From a virus, in IMG/VR virus record IMGVR_UViG_3300029787_000268, positions 1 through 26,915 of that record: 26,915 nt of DNA. One strand, 5' to 3'. The translations under genes were made by a program, and so were the position numbers. The notes beneath the pieces are model-generated. The model searched no databases. It was given only the letters and a program-made list of their open reading frames with translations, and had not been told where the DNA came from. Positions 8,632-15,558 of this stretch are shown in pieces. Every line of letters starts with the position of its first letter. The first letter of the stretch is position 1.

Positions 8632-10009
8632 ATTCGACACCGATGAAGTAAGAGAACAATTGGCGGAACTGGACCGCGCTAAACAACAATTGGAACAACA
8701 AGAAGATTCTACTGTTGAACCTATTAAGGAAAAGATTATGCAGAATCTGAAAACCAAATCAGAAGTAAATGATTGGTTAGAGATGCAATCAGGAAATGAG
8801 TTAGAAATAATAAAGAATATTTCATCTATGAGTGGAGTTAATCTATCTGATGCGATGACTTATATTCCTTTATACCCTACGCCTCCCATTGTTGGAGACA
8901 AAGAACTTCCTGACTTAGTTAAGGAGATGCGAAAAATTAGACGGGGGTTAAAGGGCGAACACAGAAATAACATAGCCAAAGGTATAGACCATCTTATTAC
9001 TGCTTACCAAGAATATATTGGTAAGTGTATTGATTCTATTTATTGGTTACGTCCATATAAATCCCCACTCTATGATACTAATTTATCAGAATCTAAAATA
9101 AAGAAATTATATAGTATAAAAGATAGTGATAGAAGAAACACTATAATTGATAATTTATGTAAAATGTGGGATGCTAAATTAGATAGAAGAAATTTAGAAT
9201 ATGGTGAAAAATATTCTACATTGTCTAAACAAATTAATCAAGGTAAACAAGAGATTTCTTCCTTATTGAGGTCAATTAAACATCAGGACGTTAGAAAATC
9301 TAGAAAAGAAAATATAGAAATAGAAGTTAAACAAATTATTTCTGAAAATCCGGGAATCACTTCAAATTCTATTTTATCAAAAATGAGCGATAAACACGCA
9401 AAATATTCTACTACATCTACAATAGCAAAAACTGCTAATACCATTGGGGCAACAAATGTCGATAGTCAATACTACTATATTAGAGATATAATTAAAAAGG
9501 ATTTATATTCCTACGTGGCAGGGTTTATTGACTCCGACGGCTATATTACTATGGATAGTAAATTTTCACCAAGAGTGGGGATGGTCGCAACAGGTAGTAG
9601 AGGTAAGGCTTTCTTTATGGAATTAGAAAAAGAATTACAGTGTGGTCGTTTACATTTAGACCAAAAGGCCGGGGAAAATAATAGAAGTCAACACAGATTA
9701 AATTTTTATAGTGCTAACGATATTGGCACAATACTAGACAAGTGTATACCTCATTTAAGAATGAAAAAGAGTCAAGGTGAACTTGTTAAAGAAGCAATAA
9801 GGATTAAGAAAGGTCACAAGAAGCAACCTTGGGCAAAAGAAAGGTTATCTGAAATTTTCCAATTAATTAAATATGAAAATTGGAAGGATGCTAGAAACAC
9901 TTATGAATTAGATAAATACGGAGTAAACCCGGAACAGGTTGTTAAGTATTTTGATAACAACAAACACTCGCTGATGGACGATTTAGAATCCATCGTAAAG
10001 GAGGAATAA
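8618..10009 (+). CDS. LAGLIDADG-domain protein between TerL and portal
   Basis: I choose GTG 8618 because AGGTGGT at 8604-8610 precedes it; GTG 8606 is an alternative. The protein has 463 residues. Residues 1-200 are a charged, mostly helical region of unknown family. Residues about 232-285 look like a winged helix (PGITSNSILSKMSDKH). The C-terminal part carries one LAGLIDADG motif, VAGFIDSDG (about 300-308), followed by a beta-rich segment as in homing endonucleases. A single motif implies a dimer or a domesticated DNA-binding domain. TerL and portal on either side look intact, so it is free-standing, not inside an intein or a visible intron. It overlaps the TerL end by 14 bases. Confidence 0.8.
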   Translation: MVLIKFDTDEVREQLAELDRAKQQLEQQEDSTVEPIKEKIMQNLKTKSEVNDWLEMQSGNELEIIKNISSMSGVNLSDAMTYIPLYPTPPIVGDKELPDLVKEMRKIRRGLKGEHRNNIAKGIDHLITAYQEYIGKCIDSIYWLRPYKSPLYDTNLSESKIKKLYSIKDSDRRNTIIDNLCKMWDAKLDRRNLEYGEKYSTLSKQINQGKQEISSLLRSIKHQDVRKSRKENIEIEVKQIISENPGITSNSILSKMSDKHAKYSTTSTIAKTANTIGATNVDSQYYYIRDIIKKDLYSYVAGFIDSDGYITMDSKFSPRVGMVATGSRGKAFFMELEKELQCGRLHLDQKAGENNRSQHRLNFYSANDIGTILDKCIPHLRMKKSQGELVKEAIRIKKGHKKQPWAKERLSEIFQLIKYENWKDARNTYELDKYGVNPEQVVKYFDNNKHSLMDDLESIVKEE

Positions 10010-10010
10010 T

Positions 10011-11639
10011 ATGGGAGTAAGAGATAGTATAAGTAATTTAATCAGGAGAAGAACACCTACTCCTGTAGAAAAGGAAGTATATAATTTAGGTATACAAGAA
10101 AAGAAACATCCGCAGCACGTTTTAGGTCCAGTGTTATACAATGTGGCCGAACAATCTGTGGTAGTTAGGACATGTATTACACAACTTAAAACAGAGATTT
10201 TTCGTAGAGGATATATGTGGGAAAAAGCATTCTATAAAAAATGCATTAAATGTGGTGAAGAATATCAATCAGAAGTAGAAGAATGTACTGCTTGTGGTAG
10301 TACTGAATTTAGAGGGCCAGACCCTATGCAGAAAAAATATGCAGAAAAGATGGTTAATGGATATGTAAATAAATCTGACCAGTTATTTATTGACGTTTTA
10401 AAAGAAATGGAGCGAGATTTAAATGTTGCAGATGATGCATATCTTATATTTGTAAAAGAATATTTTGTAGATGAATTAGGTAATATTAAACTACACAAGG
10501 TTAAGGAATTATATCGGGGCGACCCACTAACAATGTTTATAGATGTAGATGAAGACGGTGATAGAGGAACTTCACACTATACTTGTGTTACTCACAGAGA
10601 TGTATATACAGAAGACCCTCACGAACACTGTCCTGAATGTAATGCTGCTTTACACCCTGTAGTATATATTAACAGAGTTCATGGTAAAGAACAATACTAT
10701 ATTGAGGGAGAAGTCGTTCATGTTAGTAAGTTTAGTCCTAGTAGATTATATGGAACTTCTCCAATTATGACGCTATGGAGTCATATTACTACTTTAATTG
10801 CTATGGAAAATTATATTAATACATCTTATAGTAAGGCTAGAACTCCAAAAGGTATCTTAGCAGTTCAGACAAATAACATGGATTCACTAATTCGTTATTG
10901 GAGAGGTGTAAAAGAGAAGTTAGAAAAAGACCCACATTATATTCCTATTATGGGAATAGAAACCGAGGCCGGTGGTCGTGGTGATGTTAAGTGGGTTCCA
11001 TTTATGCAAAGCCTAAAAGAGATGGATTATACCGCAGTTAAAGATGATTTACGACTTCGTATTGGTGCTTTTTATGGGGTATCTCCTATCTTTCAAGCAG
11101 ATAACTCATCAGGTGGTGGGTTGAACAACGAAGGGTTGCAGGTTACAGTAACTAATAGAACTGTAGAATTAGCACAAAGCGTATATAATAAATATCTATT
11201 CCCTTTTATGGAGAGACAGTTTGGTATAACTGATTGGAATATTAGGCTACTACGTTCCGAGGAAGAAGATGATACTCACGCAATTAGGCGTAGAGAAGCA
11301 GAAGTTAATATCGCCGGACAAATGAAAAACTTAGGTTTCGATGTAGATATGGATGATGATGGTAATTTCGTATATAAGAAAATTGTTAAGATGGATGAAG
11401 CAATAAAAGAAGCACAAGCAGAAGGAGGTCAATTTCAGGTTGACCCATATGCAGGAACAGATATTGATGCTCAATACTTAGGACAAATGCAAGCACAAAT
11501 GATGCAAGGTGGTAATCAACCTATACAAACAGAAGGTAGAGGAAATAAAAGTAGTACCGCTTTACAGTTAGCAAACAGAAATACAGGTTCTCCCGCAGGA
11601 ACAGCAAATGAAAATGTCGATAGGAGAACTGAAACATAA
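10011..11639 (+). CDS. Portal protein with two putative zinc-binding insertions
   Basis: This is a 542-residue protein with strong site GGAGGAA at 10000-10006. The position after TerL, the length, and a conserved core with SPSRLYGTSPIMTLW (about 238-252), a long helix after it, and GVSPIFQADNSSGGG (about 357-371) fit the dodecameric portal through which DNA enters the head. Two insertions carry cysteine pairs: C78/C81 with C92/C95 (CIKC and CTAC), and C192 and H195 with C207/C210 (CVTH and CPEC), each able to bind one zinc. The acidic/Gln-rich C-terminus (about 470-542) looks disordered. A motif-level match to a specific portal family was not possible by eye. Confidence 0.9.
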   Translation: MGVRDSISNLIRRRTPTPVEKEVYNLGIQEKKHPQHVLGPVLYNVAEQSVVVRTCITQLKTEIFRRGYMWEKAFYKKCIKCGEEYQSEVEECTACGSTEFRGPDPMQKKYAEKMVNGYVNKSDQLFIDVLKEMERDLNVADDAYLIFVKEYFVDELGNIKLHKVKELYRGDPLTMFIDVDEDGDRGTSHYTCVTHRDVYTEDPHEHCPECNAALHPVVYINRVHGKEQYYIEGEVVHVSKFSPSRLYGTSPIMTLWSHITTLIAMENYINTSYSKARTPKGILAVQTNNMDSLIRYWRGVKEKLEKDPHYIPIMGIETEAGGRGDVKWVPFMQSLKEMDYTAVKDDLRLRIGAFYGVSPIFQADNSSGGGLNNEGLQVTVTNRTVELAQSVYNKYLFPFMERQFGITDWNIRLLRSEEEDDTHAIRRREAEVNIAGQMKNLGFDVDMDDDGNFVYKKIVKMDEAIKEAQAEGGQFQVDPYAGTDIDAQYLGQMQAQMMQGGNQPIQTEGRGNKSSTALQLANRNTGSPAGTANENVDRRTET

Positions 11640-11800
11640 TGAACTGGCAAGATATTATTAAAGCAGATTTTAAGAGATTAGATAATATTGCGTTAAAAAG
11701 TTTATATGATAATTTAAAAAGAGTAATGATGACCCGAGAGGACACAAAGTTTATTACTAAAATAGAACAAGAGATGATACAAAGAGGTATGATAAAATGA
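11639..11800 (+). CDS. 53-residue unknown protein with MNW-x-x-I-I-K tag (copy 6)
   Basis: This short gene is easily missed. Its ATG at 11639-11641 overlaps the portal stop by one base (TAATG), and its TGA at 11798-11800 overlaps the next ATG (ATGA). The protein begins MNWQDIIK, the shared octapeptide with N for S at position 2, and continues as one charged amphipathic helix pair (ADFKRLDNIALKSLYDNLKR, then a basic tail). The perfect fit between two genes, in the same frame style as its neighbours, argues it is real. Function is unknown. Confidence 0.85.
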   Translation: MNWQDIIKADFKRLDNIALKSLYDNLKRVMMTREDTKFITKIEQEMIQRGMIK

Positions 11801-12015
11801 CTGATATGATTAAAAGAAAGTTAAATGATATGAAACAACAATTAAGTAAAATCGAGAGTAAAGTAAATGCTCCCGAACCCGTTCAGAAAACAACAACTAA
11901 TATGGTTCCAGCAGGTGTTGGTGAAGCAACAGAAACTAAGCGAGAAGCCGACCCTAGTGTTCCCGGTTTTATTACTGGTGGACCTAGAATGAGTAAAAAG
12001 ATGAAAGAAGTTTAA
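11797..12015 (+). CDS. Small coiled-coil protein of unknown function
   Basis: This 72-residue protein has a basic N-terminal coiled coil (residues 1-24, MIKRKLNDMKQQLSKIESKV) followed by a proline/threonine/glycine-rich flexible half (APEPVQKTTTNMVPAGVG) and a short basic end. It has no tag. It is coupled to the 53-residue gene by ATGA. A similar plan, coiled coil followed by a proline-rich flexible region, recurs in the 77-residue protein at 14339 on the other side of the 773-residue gene, so the two may be a related pair or partners; the sequences themselves are not obviously alike. Confidence 0.8.
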   Translation: MTDMIKRKLNDMKQQLSKIESKVNAPEPVQKTTTNMVPAGVGEATETKREADPSVPGFITGGPRMSKKMKEV

Positions 12016-12024
12016 GGTGATTAA

Positions 12025-14346
12025 ATGTCTTGGGAAAATGTTATCAAAGTAAAAAGAGAAGAGTCACCAATAAGAACAACTACTGTTGGTGATGAACCTA
12101 CTGCTGATGATTTTCAAGATGTTAGTGATATGAAGTTTGATTCACTACCTGAATTTGTGAATACTATTATAAATGATTTTGAAAAGATACAAGATGGTTT
12201 TTTAAAAGACCTAGAGGAATTACTTCCTAATGATTTAAAGTTTGATTCAATGCCTGAAAAGGTCGATGAAATTGAAGGCATTTTTGATGAAATCTTAAAT
12301 CTTGAGATGCTAATGTACAAAAAAATTACAAGAAATAAAAAGATAGAATACTTAACAGATTTAAAAAATAAAATAGTTGATGATTTATACTTTGATAGAA
12401 GTGGTATACCATCTCCCAGTGGCGAATTACTAATAGTACGAGAAAGACCTAATATTCAAGAAACTCTTTACAAGCCAGACCCTAGGGACCCCGAAGGTTT
12501 AGCAACAGTGCCGGACCAACAGGCTGCGATAATATCAGATAGATTTGCTGATGAGGCAGAAGAATTTCGTAATGAAACAGTATCTAAAATATCAAGAATA
12601 CTTACACCTTTTTTTGAAGATACATCAATTGAACCTGTTGAAGACGATAGTGTTCCAAGACAAGAACCTCAAGCAGTAAGTGGTGCAAAACCTTTTAATT
12701 TTAAAAATGTTCATATGGATTTATCTGGAGCATTTAGTACGACAGTAAAAATAGACAATGCCGGTAATCCTGTTATTACATCTACAGCAATTAAACAATT
12801 TGAAGAAATAATACAATTAGAGATGGCGAAGGTTACTGGTGAGAGTGAAAAGACAGCAACAAACAAAAAGGCAAAAACAAAGCCCTCGCTTTCTAAATTA
12901 CCTTCAAACATAACGGCTAAATTTAAAAATGTAAACATAAATGATAAAACAGCATTTTCTTCAGTAGATTATTTCTTTACCAGATTAGCACAAGAAAAAG
13001 AAAATAAAACTCAAATAGATAAATTATTTAGAGAAGATGTTATTGGGTTAGATATGTCTATGTATAGAGTATTAGTTAAACTATATTTAGTAAATTACAA
13101 AGATACTGCTGTTAGTAATTTATCTGCTATTTTAGGTAAAAGGGCTAAACCTCAACCCGAAGCAAAGAAATTACCTAAATTTACTTTTGTATTGGGTGGA
13201 GAAGAATACGACTATAGTTCTGAAAGTGCTAAAGAAATTCAACAAATATATGCAGATGAGCATGAATATTTTATTGTCGAAGCACTTTCAGCAGGTATTG
13301 AAGAACTTACAGCAAAAGAAGTAAATAGTTTTGGGTATGCATTAACTGGTAAACCACTAGATATATCGGCTGTTTCTAATCGTGGTAAAATACACGCTCT
13401 TATAAGAGAATCAATAACTAGACCAGAAACAGAAGCGGCTGAAAAAATACGAGACGCGGCTGATAAAAGAAACAAAAGGTTTCAAGAAGTTTTAGACGAA
13501 ATTGAAGAGAGAAAAAATACTAGTGATAAAAGAGCAAGAGAAATAGATGTGGCTGGCAACTTGGCCGAAGCGTTTAGTGGTATGGGTGCAAATATTACAT
13601 TTTCTTCTGATGGGGGTAAAACGAAAACTATTGAAGAAAGTGATAAGATTAGTAGAAAGGAAATGATTGACCTATTACAAGATACTACGGAAGAACTAAA
13701 TATCGACATTGTTCCTGCTTTTGGTGAACAAGAGCAAGAAATGGCTAGTAGAATTAGGGGAACAAAACTTCCTAAGAGGGCTAGGATAACCGAACCTACT
13801 GCACGAATAGAGCCTAAACTTCTATCACAAGAAGAAAGACAACAAATGCAGCAAGATATTAAAGATGAAGCAAATCCAAAGACAAAGAAAAAACTAATCG
13901 AAGAACTTAGATTGCGACAAAGACAAAACCGTATGTATGAAATGTTACGGTTATCCGGAGTTAAGTTCGATGAAACACGTAAGGCTTTAGATACCTTATT
14001 AGGTGAATTAGGAATCACATCAGATACAATTGTTAAAGAAGATACCGGAGTAATTCTTAACGAACTAAACAAAAAAGACAAACGATTAGTAAAAACACTA
14101 TTACAACTAGCACACCCAACAGAATACTTTAACGAAGACGTTCTCAAGTTAGGAGAACTTATTACAGTATTAAAGTCCCTCGGTGTTGTTAATGAAAATA
14201 AGGGACTAAAAAAGCGCATCCTTAAATACGAGGATGAGAATCTAATGGTAGTTAAGCGGGCAGTAAAACTGCGTCGTGAATATGAAAAACTATATAAATC
14301 AATTAGAGAAGTAATCTACCCAAAGACAGGTGACGACAATGAGTGA
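12025..14346 (+). CDS. Large helical protein (773 aa) with MSW-x-x-V-I-K tag (copy 7)
   Basis: This 773-residue protein has AGGTGATT upstream of ATG 12025 and begins MSWENVIK. Here the serine is coded TCT instead of AGT. Two 35-residue units follow near residues 37-106, each opening with KFDS(L/M)PE. The middle (about 195-300) is lysine/threonine-rich and partly disordered; the last 200 residues are strongly helical with QQDIKDEANPKTKKKL. No enzyme motif or membrane segment is seen. It is the only one of the four giant unknown proteins here that carries the tag. Role unknown; an internal virion or assembly protein is plausible. Confidence 0.85.
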   Translation: MSWENVIKVKREESPIRTTTVGDEPTADDFQDVSDMKFDSLPEFVNTIINDFEKIQDGFLKDLEELLPNDLKFDSMPEKVDEIEGIFDEILNLEMLMYKKITRNKKIEYLTDLKNKIVDDLYFDRSGIPSPSGELLIVRERPNIQETLYKPDPRDPEGLATVPDQQAAIISDRFADEAEEFRNETVSKISRILTPFFEDTSIEPVEDDSVPRQEPQAVSGAKPFNFKNVHMDLSGAFSTTVKIDNAGNPVITSTAIKQFEEIIQLEMAKVTGESEKTATNKKAKTKPSLSKLPSNITAKFKNVNINDKTAFSSVDYFFTRLAQEKENKTQIDKLFREDVIGLDMSMYRVLVKLYLVNYKDTAVSNLSAILGKRAKPQPEAKKLPKFTFVLGGEEYDYSSESAKEIQQIYADEHEYFIVEALSAGIEELTAKEVNSFGYALTGKPLDISAVSNRGKIHALIRESITRPETEAAEKIRDAADKRNKRFQEVLDEIEERKNTSDKRAREIDVAGNLAEAFSGMGANITFSSDGGKTKTIEESDKISRKEMIDLLQDTTEELNIDIVPAFGEQEQEMASRIRGTKLPKRARITEPTARIEPKLLSQEERQQMQQDIKDEANPKTKKKLIEELRLRQRQNRMYEMLRLSGVKFDETRKALDTLLGELGITSDTIVKEDTGVILNELNKKDKRLVKTLLQLAHPTEYFNEDVLKLGELITVLKSLGVVNENKGLKKRILKYEDENLMVVKRAVKLRREYEKLYKSIREVIYPKTGDDNE
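12133..12342 (+). repeat. Two 105-base in-frame units opening with KFDS(L/M)PE
   Basis: The 12-base run AAGTTTGATTCA occurs at 12133-12144 and again at 12238-12249, exactly 105 bases (35 codons) apart. The encoded units share K-F-D-S-x-P-E and then a helical pattern with hydrophobic residues at similar places, but diverge after the first 12 residues. This suggests an old internal duplication of a helical unit. Confidence 0.6.
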
Positions 14347-14572
14347 AAACAACGACTTACAAATGTTATTAAAAGAATTAGTTGACCGCGTTAAGAGTTT
14401 AGAAGCGATGGTCTATTCCACGGATAATATCCTTATGAAATCAGGCTTAGTTAAAGCCGAAACACAAGTTCCTTCAGTTAGACCCGGTAATCCATTACCA
14501 GATGCAGACACTATTGCTAAAATGGATTGGTCCGAACTAGACGATATGGTAAATAAAATAAAGGGTGAATAA
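14339..14572 (+). CDS. Small coiled-coil protein of unknown function (77 aa)
   Basis: AGGTGA at 14328-14333 points to ATG 14339; an in-frame GTG at 14330 lies inside this site and is less likely. The N-terminal 25 residues form a coiled coil (LQMLLKELVDRVKSLEAMVY), followed by a proline-containing linker and an acidic C-terminal helix (DWSELDDMVNKI). It overlaps the end of the 773-residue gene by eight bases and is followed one base later by the next gene, so it is co-translated. Function unknown; such short coiled coils often mediate assembly contacts. Confidence 0.85.
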   Translation: MSENNDLQMLLKELVDRVKSLEAMVYSTDNILMKSGLVKAETQVPSVRPGNPLPDADTIAKMDWSELDDMVNKIKGE

Positions 14573-14573
14573 T

Positions 14574-15176
14574 ATGGAATATAAAAACTTAGGAGAAAAT
14601 GAAAATTTAAGCGCACACAGAGCCGACCAAAGCGATGCTGAAAAGAAAGTATCTATGGCTCTAACACAATTAAGAGATTTAGGAACATTAATTAGTAATC
14701 ATTTAGGAAGTCCAGTGGACCCTGATGAACACGCAGAAGATGTTAAAGTTAATAAACCAAAATCTAAAAAAGTAGATGTCTTTGGAGTACAATTCGAAGA
14801 TGGGCCATTAGGACCTCGTTCTATTCCGCGTGGAGCCGCTAAACCTAACAAGCCTATGACTATGAAAAAAGCATATGGGCGAGAAAATATGGATAGAGAT
14901 TTATCCGGTCAAAAATATGTTGGTCGTGGAGCAGATAGAGAACCTATGGATGATGAAGCCGGACCTATGGATAGAGGACCAAAAATGGGTGAAGATGCAT
15001 CAGTAAAAGAATCTTTACCTGAAATGGCTGCTTCGTTTAAGGCTATTGCAGAACAAGTAAAAAATGTAAATACTCTATTAGGTAAATTAGTAGAGCAAGA
15101 AGCATCAACAGAAGTTCCTGCAAAGGTAGCCAATAGGCCAGCCGATGACGATAAACCAACAGAAGAATTATACTAG
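14574..15176 (+). CDS. Charged, largely disordered protein of unknown function (200 aa)
   Basis: GGGTGA at 14563-14568 selects ATG 14574. Residues about 20-45 are a helical region (VSMALTQLRDLGTLISNHLG). The middle (about 50-140) is rich in glycine, proline, aspartate and arginine (GAAKPNKPMTMKK, then GRGADREPMDDEAGPMD) and is probably unstructured. A second helical segment at about 150-180 (MAASFKAIAEQVKNVNTLLG) looks like a coiled coil. The composition would fit a head-assembly or scaffolding-like factor, but the protease gene downstream already carries a scaffold-like tail, so I do not assign this role. Confidence 0.8.
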   Translation: MEYKNLGENENLSAHRADQSDAEKKVSMALTQLRDLGTLISNHLGSPVDPDEHAEDVKVNKPKSKKVDVFGVQFEDGPLGPRSIPRGAAKPNKPMTMKKAYGRENMDRDLSGQKYVGRGADREPMDDEAGPMDRGPKMGEDASVKESLPEMAASFKAIAEQVKNVNTLLGKLVEQEASTEVPAKVANRPADDDKPTEELY

Positions 15177-15186
15177 GTGGTTTAAT

Positions 15187-15558
15187 GTGGATTGGAAAAT
15201 TATTCTAAAGAGAATGTTATCTAATTCTGAATACTCTAAGGTTATATCCATTCTCGGTAAAGATTTACAAAGAGAAGGAATTATTCTAGAACACGCAGGA
15301 GTTCAAACTTCTGAATTTAGCATAGGTGAAGACGCTATAAGATTTCCTAGGAACTTTAAAGTTACTTTGGCAGGTCATAGTTCTATATTTGCTTTAGATT
15401 TTTCTTACCCTAATATGAATCCTATGATTAGACATATTAGTGGCGATAAAGATTTAACAGATTTAGTAGAAGAGTATCTATCCACCGAACAAGATTTAAT
15501 AAATAGAATGATTAGGGCTATATCAAAAGATACTACAGGAGATGTTGCATTTGGGTAA
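15187..15558 (+). CDS. Unknown protein with MDW-x-x-I-L-K-type tag, GTG start (copy 8)
   Basis: I place the start at GTG 15187, because AGGTGG at 15175-15180 lies six bases upstream and the protein then begins MDWKIILK, close to the shared octapeptide. Starting further upstream would put the motif internally and overlap the previous gene by 32 bases. The 123-residue protein then shows a basic helix (RMLSNSEYSKVISIL), a beta-rich middle with FPRNFKVTLAGHSS, and an acidic helical end (DLTDLVEEYLSTEQDL). I recognise no family. It overlaps the ligase gene by up to 17 bases. Confidence 0.8.
   Translation: MDWKIILKRMLSNSEYSKVISILGKDLQREGIILEHAGVQTSEFSIGEDAIRFPRNFKVTLAGHSSIFALDFSYPNMNPMIRHISGDKDLTDLVEEYLSTEQDLINRMIRAISKDTTGDVAFG

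Noticed and set aside
7210-10009. Intein or intron interrupting TerL, suggested by the LAGLIDADG motif next to it
   Set aside because: TerL motifs from ATPase to nuclease are continuous and its stop lies before the LAGLIDADG gene; no intein splice residues were seen.
13482-14219. A 245-residue open frame on the reverse strand
   Set aside because: It is the antisense shadow of the 773-residue gene, rich in Ser/Ile/Leu as expected of a complementary frame, with no ribosome site or promoter.
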